From positions 7,401,913 to 7,465,912 of the forward strand of contig OZ038380.1 in the NCBI GenBank assembly GCA_964036045.1: a stretch of DNA of 64,000 bases, given 5' to 3'. Positions 47,531-60,751 of the stretch are shown piece after piece (position 1 is the stretch's first letter; the number at the start of each line of letters is the position of its first letter). This stretch comes from Eutreptiella sp. 'Long Island Sound 2002'. Its lineage: Eukaryota > Euglenozoa > Euglenophyceae > Eutreptiales > Eutreptiaceae. The notes under the pieces were generated by a model. That model was not told the origin of the DNA. It did no database searches and worked only from the letters and a program-made list of their open reading frames with translations. The position numbers and the translations under genes were made by a program.

Positions 47531-49589
47531 GTCAGTGCAGCATTGCCCCAAAAAACACATGGTGTGACCCCAGTTTTGTGTGCAATAATGATTTACCACA
47601 GTCCAATCATGACTTCTGCACAAAGGCTGCATGGCCAAGACCGAGCCAGTTTTGGAGCATTGTGACCACAATGTGGGGCACAAACTGTGAGTGCAGCATT
47701 GCCGCAAAATACACATGGTGAGACCCCAGTTTTGTGTGTAATAATGATTTACCACAGTCCAACCATGACTTCTGCACAAAGGCTGCATGGCCAAGACCGA
47801 GCCAGTTTCGGAGCATTGTGACCACAATGAGGGGCACAAACTGTGAGTGCAGCATTGCCGCAAAAAATACATGGTTAGACCCCAGTTTTGTGTGTAATAA
47901 TGATTTACCACAGTCCAATCATGACTTCTGCACAAAGGATGCATGGCCAAGACCGAGCCAGTTTTGGGGCACAGTGGCCACAATGTGGGGCACAAACAGT
48001 GAGTGCAGCATTGCCGCAAAAAACACATGGTGAGACCCCTGTTTTGTGTGCAATAATGATTTACCACAGTCCAACCATGACTTCTGCACAAAGGCTGCAT
48101 GGCCAAGACCGAGCCAGTTTCGGAGCATTGTGACCACAATGAGGGGCACAAACTGTGAGTGCAGCATTGCCGCAAAAAATACATGGTTAGACCCCAGTTT
48201 TGTGTGTAATAATGATTTACCACAGTCCAATCATGACTTCTGCACAAAGGATGCATGGCCAAGACCGAGCCAGTTTTGGGGCACAGTGGCCACAATGTGG
48301 GGCACAAACAGTGAGTGCAGCATTGCCGCAAAAAACACATGGTGAGACCCCTGTTTTGTGTGCAATAATGATTTACCACAGTCCAACCATGACTTCTGCA
48401 CAAAGGCTGCATGGCCAAGACCGAGCCAGTTTTGGAGCATTGTGACCACAATGTGGGGCACAAACTGTGAGTGCAGCATTGCCGCAAAAAACACATGGTT
48501 AGACCCCTGTTTTGTGTGTAATAATGATTTACCACAGTCCAACCATGACTTCTGCACAAAGGCTGCATGGCCAAGACCGAGCCAGTTTTGGGGCACAGTG
48601 GCCACAATGTGGGGCACAAACAGTGAGTGCAGCATTGCCGCAAAAAACATACGGTGAGGCCCCAGTTTTGTGTGTAATAATGATTTACCACAGTCCAATC
48701 ATGACTTCTGCACAAAAACTGCATGGCCAAGACCGAGCCAGTTTTGGGGCACAGTGGCCACAATGTGGGGCACAACCTGTGAGTGCAGCATTGCCGCAAA
48801 AACCACATGGTGAGACCCCTGTTTTGTGTGCAAAAATGATTTACCACAGTCCAACCATGACTTCTGCACAAAGGCTGCATGGCCAAGACCGAGCCAGTTT
48901 CGGAGCATTGTGACCACAATGAGGGGCACAAACTGTGAGTGCAGCATTGCCGCAAAAAATACATGGTTAGACCCCAGTTTTGTGTGTAATAATGATTTAC
49001 CACAGTCCAATCATGACTTCTGCACAAAGGATGCATGGCCAAGACCGAGCCAGTTTTGGGGCACAGTGGCCACAATGTGGGGCACAAACAGTGAGTGCAG
49101 CATTGCCGCAAAAAACACATGGTGAGACCCCTGTTTTGTGTGCAATAATGATTTACCACAGTCCAACCGTGAGTTCTGCACAAAGGCTGCATGGCCAAGA
49201 CCGAGCCAGTTTTGGAGCATTGTGACCACAATGTGGGGCACAAACTGTGAGTGCAGCATTGCCGCAAAAAACACATGGTTAGACCCCTGTTTTGTGTGTA
49301 ATAATGATTTACCACAGTCCAACCATGACTTCTGCACAAAGGCTGCATGGCCAAGACCGAGCCAGTTTTGGAGCATTGTGACCACAATGTGGGGCACAAA
49401 CAGTGAGTGCAGCATTGCCGCAAAAAGCACATGGTTAGACCCCAGTTGTGTGTGTAATAATGATTTACCACAGTCCAACGATGACTTCTGCACAAAGGGT
49501 GCATGGCCAAGACCGAGCCAGTTTCGGAGCACAGTGGCCACAATGTGGGGCACAAACTGTGAGTGCAGCATTGCCGCAAAAAATACATG

Positions 49590-50050
49590 GTTAGACCCCA
49601 GTTTTGTGTGTAATAATGATTTACCACAGTCCAACCATGACTTCTGCACAAAGGCTGCATGGCCAAGACCGAGCCAGTTTTGGAGCATTGTGGCCACAAT
49701 GTGGGGCACAAACAGTGAGTGCAGCATTGCCACAAAAAACACATGCTGGGACCCCAGTTTTGTGTGTAATAATGATTTACCACAGTCCAACCATGACTTC
49801 CGCACAAAGGCTGCATGGCCAAGACCGAGCCAGCTTTGGGGCACAGTGGCCACAATGTGGGGCACAAACAGTGAGTGCAGCATTGCCGCAAAAAACACAT
49901 GGTTAGACCCCAGTTTTGTGTGCAATAATGATTTACCACAGTCCAACCATGACTTCTGCACAAAGGCTGCATGGCCAAGACCGAGCCAGTTTTGGAGCAT
50001 TGTGGCCACAATGTGGGGCACAAACAGTGAGTGCAGCATTGCCCTAAAAA
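49590..50050. repeat. Higher-order block, copy 1 (partner 51,617-52,077)
   Basis: Three monomers match those 2,027 bp downstream (13 monomers minus one base). Shared rare variants include gcattgccacaaaaaacac, atgctgggacccc and gacttccgcac. Just upstream, 49,220-49,590 matches at a lag of 1,871 (12 monomers minus one), so one monomer was gained in the second copy. Related monomers occur 45 kb away at about 3.3-4.3 kb. Confidence 0.8.
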
Positions 50051-51616
50051 ACACATGCTGAGACCCCAGTTTTGTGTGTAATAATGATTTACCACAGTCC
50101 AACCATGACTTCCGCACAAAGGCTGCATGGCCAAGACCGAGCCAGCTTTGGAGCATTGTGACCACAATGTGGGGCACAAACTGTGAGTGCAGCATTGCCG
50201 CAAAAAACACACTGTGAGACCCCAGTCTTGTGTGTAATAATGATTTACCACAGTCCAATCATGACTTCTGCACAAAGGCTGCATGGCCAAGACCGAGCCA
50301 GCTTTGGGGCACAGTGGCCACAATGTGGGGCACAAACAGTGAGTGCAGCATTGCCGCAAAAAACACATGGTTAGACCCCAGTTTTGTGTGTAATAATGAT
50401 TTACCACAGTCCAATCATGACTTCTGCACAAAGGCTGCATGGCCAAGACCGAGCCAGTTTTGGAGCATTGTGGCGACAATGTGGGGCACAAACTGTGAGT
50501 GCAGCATTGCCGCAAAAAACACATGGTTAGACCCCAGTTTTGTGTGCAATAATGATTTACCACAGTCCAACCACGACTTCTGCACAAAGGCTGCATGGCC
50601 AAGACCGAGCCAGTTTTGGAGCATTGTGACCACAATGTGGGGCACAAACAGTGAGTGCAGCATTGCCGCAAAAAGCACATGGTTAGACCCCAGTTGTGTG
50701 TGTAATAATGATTTACCACAGTCCAACCATGACTTCTGCACAAAGGATGCATGGCCAAGACCGAGCCAGTTTCGGAGCATTGTGACCACAATGAGGGGCA
50801 CAAACTGTGAGTGCAGCATTGCCGCAAAAAATACATGGTTAGACCCCAGTTTTGTGTGTAATAATGATTTACCACAGTCCAATCATGACTTCTGCACAAA
50901 GGATGCATGGCCAAGACCGAGCCAGTTTTGGGGCACAGTGGCCACAATGTGGGGCACAAACAGTGAGTGCAGCATTGCCGCAAAAAACACATGGTGAGAC
51001 CCCTGTTTTGTGTGCAATAATGATTTACCACAGTCCAACCATGACTTCTGCACAAAGGCTGCATGGCCAAGACCGAGCCAGTTTTGGGCATTGTGACCAC
51101 AATGTGGGGCACAAACTGTGAGTGCAGCATTGCCGCAAAAAACACATGGTTAGACCCCTGTTTTGTGTGTAATAATGATTTACCACAGTCCAACCATGAC
51201 TTCTGCACAAAGGCTGCATGGCCAAGACCGAGCCAGTTTTGGAGCATTGTGACCACAATGTGGGGCACAAACAGTGAGTGCAGCATTGCCGCAAAAAGCA
51301 CATGGTTAGACCCCAGTTGTGTGTGTAATAATGATTTACCACAGTCCAACCATGACTTCTGCACAAAGGGTGCATGGCCAAGACCGAGCCAGTTTTGGAG
51401 CACAGTGGCCACAATGTGGGGCACAAACTGTGAGTGCAGCATTGCCGCAAAAAATACATGGTTAGACCCCAGTCTTGTGTGTAATAATGATTTACCACAG
51501 TCCAACCATGACTTCTGCACAAAGGCTGCATGGCCAAGACCGAGCCAGCTTTGGGGCACAGTGGCCACAATGTGGGGCACAAACAGTGAGTGCAGCATTG
51601 CCGCAAAAAACACATG

Positions 51617-52077
51617 GTTAGACCCCAGTTTTGTGTGTAATAATGATTTACCACAGTCCAACCATGACTTCTGCACAAAGGCTGCATGGCCAAGACCGAG
51701 CCAGTTTTGGAGCATTGTGGCCACAATGTGGGGCACAAACAGTGAGTGCAGCATTGCCACAAAAAACACATGCTGGGACCCCAGTTTTGTGTGTAATAAT
51801 GATTTACCACAGTCCAACCATGACTTCCGCACAAAGGCTGCATGGCCAAGACCGAGCCAGCTTTGGGGCACAGTGGCCACAATGTGGGGCACAAACTGTG
51901 AGTGCAGCATTGCCGCAAAAAACACATGGTTAGACCCCAGTTTTGTGTGCAATAATGATTTACCACAGTCCAACCATGACTTCTGCACAAAGGCTGCATG
52001 GCCAAGACCGAGCCAGTTTTGGAGCATTGTGGCCACAATGTGGGGCACAAACAGTGAGTGCAGCATTGCCACAAAAA
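51617..52077. repeat. Higher-order block, copy 2 (partner 49,590-50,050)
   Basis: Second copy at a lag of 2,027 bp. The single-base shift is explained by the short form gttttgggcattgtg near 51,083-51,097, where ordinary A-type monomers have gttttggagcattgtg. Confidence 0.8.
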
Positions 52078-55000
52078 ACACATGCTGAGACCCCAGTTTT
52101 GTGTGTAATAATGATTTACCACAGTCCAACCATGACTTCCGCACAAAGGCTGCATGGCCAAGACCGAGCCAGCTTTGGGGCACAGTGGCCACAATGTGGG
52201 GCACAAACAGTGAGTGCAGCATTGCCGCAAAAAACACATGGTTAGACCCCAGTTTTGTGTGCAATAATGATTTACCACAGTCCAACCATGACTTCTGCAC
52301 AAAGGCTGCATGGCCAAGACCGAGCCAGGTTTGGAGCATTGTGGCCACAATGTGGGGCACAAACTGTGAGTGCAGCATTGCCGCAAAAAACACACTGTCA
52401 GACCCCAGTCTTGTGTGTAATAATGATTTACCACAGTCCAATCATGACTTCTGCACAAAGGCTGCATGGCCAAGACCGAGCCAGCTTTGGGGCACAGTGG
52501 CCACAATGTGGGGCACAAACAGTGAGTGCAGCATTGCCGCAAAAAACACATGGTTAGACCCCGGTTTTGTGTGTAATAATGAGTTACCACAGTCCAATCA
52601 TGACTTCTGCACAAAGGCTGCATGGCCAAGACCGAGCCAGTTTTGGAGCATTGTGGCCACAATGTGGGGCACAAACTGTGAGTGCAGCATTGCCGCAAAA
52701 AACACATGGTTAGACCCCAGTTTTGTGTGTAATAATGATTTACCACAGTCCAACCATGACTTCTGCACAAAGGCTGCATGGCCGGGACCGAGCCAGTTTT
52801 GGGGCACAGTGGCCAAAATGTGGGGCACAAACTGTGAGTGCAGCATTGCCGCAAAAAACACATGGTGTGACCCCAGTTTTGTGTGTAATAATGATTTACC
52901 ACAGTCCAATCATGACTTCTGCACAAAGGATGCATGGCCAAGACCGAGCCAGTTTTGGAGCATTGTGACCACAATGTGGGGCACAAACAGTGAGTGCAGC
53001 ATTGCCGCAAAAAGCACGTGGTGAGACCCCAGTTTTGTGTGTAATAATGATTTACCACAGTCCAACCAGGACTTCCGCACAAAGGCTGCATGGCCAAGAC
53101 CGAGCCAGCTTTGGGGCACAGTGGCCACAATGTGGGGCACAAACAGTGAGTGCAGCATTGCCGCAAAAAATACATGGTTAGACCCCAGTTTTGTGTGCAA
53201 TAATGATTTACCACAGTCCAACCATGACTTCTGCACAAAGGCTGCATGGCCAAGACCGAGCCAGTTTTGGAGCATTGTGGCCACAATGTGGGGCACAAAC
53301 AGTGAGTGCAGCATTGCCACAAAAAACACATGCTGAGACCCCAGTTTTGTGTGTAATAATGATTTACCACAGTCCAACCATGACTTCCGCACAAAGGCTG
53401 CATGGCCAAGACCGAGCCAGCTTTGGGGCATAGTGGCCACAATGTGGGGCACAAACAGTGAGTGCAGCATTGCCGCAAAAAACACATGGTTAGACCCCGG
53501 TTTTGTGTGTAATAATGATTTACCACAGTCCAACCATGACTTCTGCACAAAGGCTGCATGCCCAAGACCGAGCCAGTTTTGGAGCATTGTGGCCACACTG
53601 TGGGGCACAAACTGTGAGTGCAGCATTGCCGCAAAAAACACATGGTTAGACCCCAGTTTTGTGTGTAATAATGATTTACCACAGTCCAACCATGACTTCT
53701 GCACAAAGGCTGCATGGCCGGGACCGAGCCAGGTTTGGGGCACAGTGGCCACAATGTGGGGCACAAACTGTGAGTGCAGCATTGCCGCAAAAAACACACG
53801 GTGTGACCCCAGTTTTGTGTGTAATAATGATTTACCACAGTCCAACCATGACTTCTGCACAAAGGATGCATGGCCAAGACCGAGCCAGTTTTGGAGCATT
53901 GTGACCACAATGTGGGGCACAAACAGTGAGTGCAGCATTGCCACAAAAAACACATGCTGAGACCCCAGTTTTGTGTGTAATAATGATTTACCACAGTCCA
54001 ACCATGACTTCCGCACAAAGGCTGCATGGCCAAGACCGAGCCAGCTTTGGGGCACAGTGGCCACAATGTGGGGCACAAACAGTGAGTGCAGCATTGCCGC
54101 AAAAAACACATGGTTAGACCCCGGTTTTGTGTGTAATAATGATTTACCACAGTCCAACCATGACTTCTGCACAAAGGCTGCATGGCCAAGACCGAGCCAG
54201 TTTTGGAGCATTGTGGCCACAATGTGGGGCACAAACTGTGAGTGCAGCATTGCCGCAAAAAACACATGGTTAGACCCCAGTTTTGTGTGCAATAATGATT
54301 TACCACAGTCCAACCATGACTTCTGCACAAAGGCTGCATGGCCGGGACAGAGCCAGTTTTGGGGCACAGTGGCCACAATGTGGGGCACAAACTGTGAGTG
54401 CAGCATTGCCGCAAAAAACACATGGTGTGACCCCAGTTTTGTGTGTAATAATGATTTACCACAGTCCAACCATGACTTCTGCACAAAGGATGCATGGCCA
54501 AGACCGAGCCAGTTTTGGAGCATTGTGACCACAATGTGGGGCACAAACAGTGAGTGCAGCATTGCCGCAAAAAGCACGTGGTGAGACCCCAGTTTTGTGT
54601 GTAATAATGATTTACCACAGTCCAATCATGACTTCTGCACAAAAACTGCATGGCCAAGACCGAGCCAGTTTTGGGGCACAGTGGCCACAATGTGGGGCAC
54701 AAACTGTGAGTGCAGCATTGCTGCAAAAAACACATGGTGAGACCCCAGTTTTGTGTGTAATAATGATTTACCACAGTCCAATCATGACTTCTGCACAAAA
54801 ACTGCATGGCCAAGACCGAGCCAGTTTTGGGGCATAGTGGCCACAATGTGGGGCACAAACTGTGAGTGCAGCATTGCCGCAAAAAACATACGGTGAGGCC
54901 CCAGTTTTGTGTGTAATAATGATTTACCACAGTCCAATCATGACTTCTGCACAAAAACTGCATGGCCAAGACCGAGCCAGTTTTGGGGCATAGTGGCCAC

Positions 55001-56744
55001 AATGTGCGGCACAAACTGTGAGTGCAGCATTGCCGCAAAAAACATACGGTGAGGCCCCAGTTTTGTGTGTAATAATGATTTACCACAGTCCAACCATGAC
55101 TTCTGCACAAAAACTGCATGGCCAAGACCGAGCCAGTTTTGGGGCATAGTGGCCACAATGTGCGGCACAAACTGTGAGTGCAGCATTGCCGCAAAAAACA
55201 TACGGTGAGACCCCAGTTTTGTGTGTAATAATGATTTACCACAGTCCAATCATGACTTCTGCACAAAGGCTGCATGGCCAAGACCGAGCCAGTTTTGGGG
55301 CACAGTGGCCACAATGTGGGGCACAAACTGTGAGTGCAGCATTGCCGCAAAAAACACATGGTGAGACCCCTGTTTTGTGTGCAATAATGATTTACCACAG
55401 TCCAACCATGACTTCTGCACAAAGGCTGCATGGCCAAGACCGAGCCAGTTTTGGGGCATTGTGGCCACAATGTGGGGCACAAACTGTGAGTGCAGCATTG
55501 CCGCAAAAAACACATGGTGAGACCCCAGTTTTGTGTGTAATAATGATTTACCACAGTCCAATCATGACTTCTGCACAAAGGCTGCATGGCCAAGACCGAG
55601 CCAGTTTTGGGGCACAGTGGCCACAATGTGGGGCACAAACTGTGAGTGCAGCATTGCCGCAAAAAACACATGGTGAGACCCCAGTTTTGTGTGTAATAAT
55701 GATTTACCACAGTCCAACCATGACTTCTGCACAAAGGCTGCATGGCCAAGACCGAGCCAGTTTTGGAGCATTGTGACCACAATGAAGGGCACAAACTGTG
55801 AGTGCAGCATTGCCGCAAAAAAGACACGGTGAGGCCCCAGTTTTGTGTGTAATAATGATTTACCACAGTCCAATCATGACTTCTGCACAAAGGCTGCATG
55901 GCCAAGACCGAGCCAGTTGTGGGGCACAGTGGCCACAATGTGGGGCAAAAAACAGTGAGTGCAGCATTGCCGCAAAATACACATGCTGAGACCCCAGTTT
56001 TGTGTGTAATAATGATTTACCACAGTCCAACCGTGACTTCTGCACAAAGGCTGCATGGCCAAGACGGAGCCAGTTTTGGGGCACAGTGGCCACAATGTGG
56101 GGCACAAACTGTGAGTGCAGCATTGCCGCAAAAAGCACGTGGTGAGACCCCAGTTTTTGTGTGTAATAATCATTTACCACAGTCCAACCATGACTTCTGC
56201 ACAAAGGCTGCATGGCCAAGACCGAGCCAGTTTTGGAGCATTGTGACCACAATGTGGGGCACAAACTGTCAGTGCAGCATTGCCGCAAAAAACACATGGT
56301 GTGACCCCAGTTTTGTGTGCAATAATGATTTACCACAGTCCAATCATGACTTCTGCACAAAGGCTGCATGGCCAAGACCGAGCCAGTTTTGGAGCATTGT
56401 GACCACAATGTGGGGCACAAACAGTGAGTGCAGCATTGCCGCAAAAAACACATGGTGAGGCCCCAGTTTTGTGTGCAATAATGATTTACCACAGTCCAAT
56501 CATGACTTCTGCACAAAGGCTGCATGGCCAAGACCGAGCCAGTTTTGGGGCACAGTGGCCACGACGTGGGGCACAAACTGTGAGTGCAGCATTGCCGCAA
56601 AAAACACACGCTGAGACCCCAGTCTCGTGTGTAATAATGATTTACCACAGTCCAATCATGACTTCTGCACAAAGGCTGCATGGCCAAGACCGAGCCAGTT
56701 TTGGGGCACAGTGCCCACAATGTGGGGCACAAAGTGTGAGTGCA

Positions 56745-57760
56745 GCATTGCCGCAAAAAACATACGGTGAGGCCCCAGTTTTGTGTGTAATAATGATTTA
56801 CCACAGTCGAATCATGACTTCTGCACAAAGGCTGCATGGCCAAGACCCAGTCAGTTGTGGGGCACAGTGGCCACAATGCTGGGCACAAACTGTGAGTGCA
56901 GCATTGCCGCAAAAAAAATACGGTGAGACCCCAGTTTTGTGTGTAATAATGATTTACCACAGTCCAACCATGACTTCTGCACAAAGGCTGCATGGGCAAG
57001 ACCCAGTCAGTTTTGGGGCACAGTGCCCACAATGTGGGGCACAAACTGTGAGTGCAGCATTGCCGCAAAAAACACACTGTGAGACCCCTGTTTTGTGTGC
57101 AATAATGATTTACCACAGTCCAACCATGACTTCCGCACAAAGGCTGCATGGCCAAGACCGAGCCAGTTTTGGGGCACAGTGGCCACAATGTGGGGCACAA
57201 ACTGTGAGTGCAGCATTGCCGCAAAAAACACACTTTGAGACCCCTGTTTTGTGTGCAATAATGATTTACCACAGTCCAATCATGACTTCTGCACAAAGGC
57301 TGCATGGCCAAGACCGAGCCAGTTTTGGAGCATTGTGGCCACAATGTGGGGCACAAACAGTGAGTGCAGCATTGCCGCAAAAAACACATGGTGAGACCCC
57401 TGTTTTGTGTGCAATACCGATTTACCACAGTCCAACCATGACTTCTGCACAAAGGCTGCATGGCCAAACCCCAGTCAGTTTTGGGGCACAGTGGCCACAA
57501 TGTGGGGCACAAACTGTGAGTGCAGCATTGCCGCAAAAAACACACTGTGAGACCCCTGTTTTGTGTGCAATAATGATTTACCACAGTCCAACCATGACTG
57601 CTGCATAAAGGCTGCATGGCCAAGACCGAGCCAGTTTTGGGGCACAGTGGCCACAATGTGGGGCACAAACTGTGAGTGCAGCATTGCCGCCAAAAACACA
57701 CTTTGAGACCCCTGTTTTGTGTGCAATAATGATTTACCACAGTCCAATCATGACTTCTGC
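56745..57760. repeat. 10-monomer higher-order repeat, copy 1 (partner 58,305-59,320)
   Basis: Identical order of rare variants 1,560 bp (10 x 156) apart: cagtcagttgtgg, acaatgctgggc, gcaaaaaaaatacgg, tgcatgggcaagac, gtgcccacaatg, aataccgattt, ggccaaaccccag, ctgcataaagg and ccgccaaaaac. Conceptual translations are the same for over 250 residues. A few positions near 57,595-57,650 differ (ccaaccatgactgc and gggcacagtggcc in copy 1, ccaatcatgactgc and gagcagagtgacc in copy 2). Confidence 0.92.
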
Positions 57761-58304
57761 ACAAAGGCTGCATGGCCAAGACCGAGCCAGTTTTGGAGCA
57801 TTGTGACCACAATGTGGGGCACAAACAGTGAGTGCAGCACTGCCGCAAAAAACACACGCTGAGACCCCTGTTTTGTGTGCAATAATGATTTACCACAGTC
57901 CAACCATGACTTCTGCACAAAGGCTGCATGGCCAAGACCGAGCCAGTTTTGGAGCATTGTGACCACACTGTGGGGCACAAACTGTGACTGCAGCATTGCC
58001 GCAAAAAACACATGCTGAGACCCCAGTTTTGTGTGCAATAATGATTTACCACAGTCCAAGCATGACTTCTGCACAAAGGCTGCATGGCCAAGACAGAGCC
58101 AGTTTTGGGGCATTGTGACCACAATGTGGGGCACAAACAGTGAGTGCAGCATTGCCGCAAAAAACACATGGTGAGACCCCAGTCTTGTGTGTAATAATGA
58201 TTTACCACAGTCCAACCATGACTTCTGCACAAAGGCTGCATGGCCAAGACCGAGCCAGTTTTGGAGCATTGTGGCCACAATGTGGGGCACAAACAGTGAG
58301 TGCA

Positions 58305-59320
58305 GCATTGCCGCAAAAAACATACGGTGAGGCCCCAGTTTTGTGTGTAATAATGATTTACCACAGTCGAATCATGACTTCTGCACAAAGGCTGCATGGC
58401 CAAGACCCAGTCAGTTGTGGGGCACAGTGGCCACAATGCTGGGCACAAACTGTGAGTGCAGCATTGCCGCAAAAAAAATACGGTGAGACCCCAGTTTTGT
58501 GTGTAATAATGATTTACCACAGTCCAACCATGACTTCTGCACAAAGGCTGCATGGGCAAGACCCAGTCAGTTTTGGGGCACAGTGCCCACAATGTGGGGC
58601 ACAAACTGTGAGTGCAGCATTGCCGCAAAAAACACACTGTGAGACCCCTGTTTTGTGTGCAATAATGATTTACCACAGTCCAACCATGACTTCCGCACAA
58701 AGGCTGCATGGCCAAGACCGAGCCAGTTTTGGGGCACAGTGGCCACAATGTGGGGCACAAACTGTGAGTGCAGCATTGCCGCAAAAAACACACTTTGAGA
58801 CCCCTGTTTTGTGTGCAATAATGATTTACCACAGTCCAATCATGACTTCTGCACAAAGGCTGCATGGCCAAGACCGAGCCAGTTTTGGAGCATTGTGGCC
58901 ACAATGTGGGGCACAAACAGTGAGTGCAGCATTGCCGCAAAAAACACATGGTGAGACCCCTGTTTTGTGTGCAATACCGATTTACCACAGTCCAACCATG
59001 ACTTCTGCACAAAGGCTGCATGGCCAAACCCCAGTCAGTTTTGGGGCACAGTGGCCACAATGTGGGGCACAAACTGTGAGTGCAGCATTGCCGCAAAAAA
59101 CACACTGTGAGACCCCTGTTTTGTGTGCAATAATGATTTACCACAGTCCAATCATGACTGCTGCATAAAGGCTGCATGGCCAAGACCGAGCCAGTTTTGG
59201 AGCAGAGTGACCACAATGTGGGGCACAAACTGTGAGTGCAGCATTGCCGCCAAAAACACACTTTGAGACCCCTGTTTTGTGTGCAATAATGATTTACCAC
59301 AGTCCAATCATGACTTCTGC
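58305..59320. repeat. 10-monomer higher-order repeat, copy 2, ending at a deletion junction
   Basis: Second copy at a lag of 1,560 bp. It ends at 59,320, where gacttctgc is joined to aagacagagcc: 17 bp of the monomer are missing, giving a 139-bp unit. Downstream sequence resumes as a copy of 58,090 onward, so relative to copy 1 two monomers plus 17 bp (329 bp) were lost. Confidence 0.9.
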
Positions 59321-59815
59321 AAGACAGAGCCAGTTTTGGGGCATTGTGACCACAATGTGGGGCACAAACAGTGAGTGCAGCATTGCCGCAAAAAACACAT
59401 GGTGAGACCCCAGTCTTGTGTGTAATAATGATTTACCACAGTCCAACCATGACTTCTGCACAAAGGCTGCATGGCCAAGACCGAGCCAGTTTTGGGGCAC
59501 AATGGCCACAATGTGGGGCACAAACAGTGAGTGCAGCATTGCCGCAAAAAACACATGGTGAGACCCCAGTTTTGTGTGTAGTAATGATTTACCACAGTCC
59601 AATCATGACTTCTGCACAAAGGCTGCATGGACAAGACCCAGCCAGTTTCGGAGCATTGTGACCACAATGTGGGGCACAAACTGTGAGTGCAGCATTGCCG
59701 CAAAAAACACATGGTTAGACCCCAGTTTTGTGTGTAATAATGATTTACCACAGTCCAACCATGACTTCTGCACAAAGGCTGCATGGCCAAGACCGAGCCA
59801 GTTTTGGAGCATTGT

Positions 59816-60751
59816 GACCACAATGTGGGGCACAAACTGTGAGTGCAGCATTGCGGCAAAAAACACATGGTTAGACCCCAGTTTTGTGTGTAATAATGAT
59901 TCACCACAGTCCAACCATGACTTCTGCACAAAGGCTGCATGGCCAAGACCAAGCCATTTTTGGGGCACAGTGGCCACAATGTGGGGCACAAACTGTGAGT
60001 GCAGCATTGCCGCAAAAAACACACTTTGAGACCCCTGTTTTGTGTGTAATAATGATTTACCACAGTCAAACCATGACTTCTGCACAAAGGCTGCATGGCC
60101 AAGACCGAGCCAGTTTTCGGGCACAGTGGCCACAATGTGGGGCACAAACAGTGAGTGCAGCATTGCCGCAAAAAACACACGGTGAGACCCCAGTTTGGGG
60201 TGTAATAATGATTTACCACAGTCCAATCATGACTTCTGCACAAAAACTGCATGGCCAAGACCGAGCCAGCTTTGGAGCAGAGTGACCACAATGTGGGGCA
60301 CAAACTGTGAGTGCAGCATTGCGGCAAAAAACACATGGTTAGACCCCAGTTTTGTGTGTAATAATGATTCACCACAGTCCAACCATGACTTCTGCACAAA
60401 GGCTGCATGGCCAAGACCAAGCCATTTTTGGGGCACAGTGGCCACAATGTGGGGCACAAACTGTGAGTGCAGCATTGCCGCAAAAAACACACTTTGAGAC
60501 CCCTGTTTTGTGTGTAATAATGATTTACCACAGTCAAACCATGACTTCTGCACAAAGGCTGCATGGCCAAGACCGAGCCAGTTTTCGGGCACAGTGGCCA
60601 CAATGTGGGGCACAAACAGTGAGTGCAGCATTGCCGCAAAAAACACACGGTGAGACCCCAGTTTGGGGTGTAATAATGATTTACCACAGTCCAATCATGA
60701 CTTCTGCACAAAAACTGCATGGCCAAGACCGAGCCAGCTTTGGAGCAGAGT
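59816..60751. repeat. Tandem duplication of a 3-monomer block (2 x 468 bp)
   Basis: 59,816-60,283 and 60,284-60,751 appear identical by reading. Both contain gcattgcggcaaaaaacac, aatgattcaccac, agaccaagccatttttgg, gcaaaaaacacactttgag, cagtcaaaccatg, gttttcgggcac and cagtttggggtg in the same order. This looks like one of the youngest duplications in the window. Confidence 0.93.
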
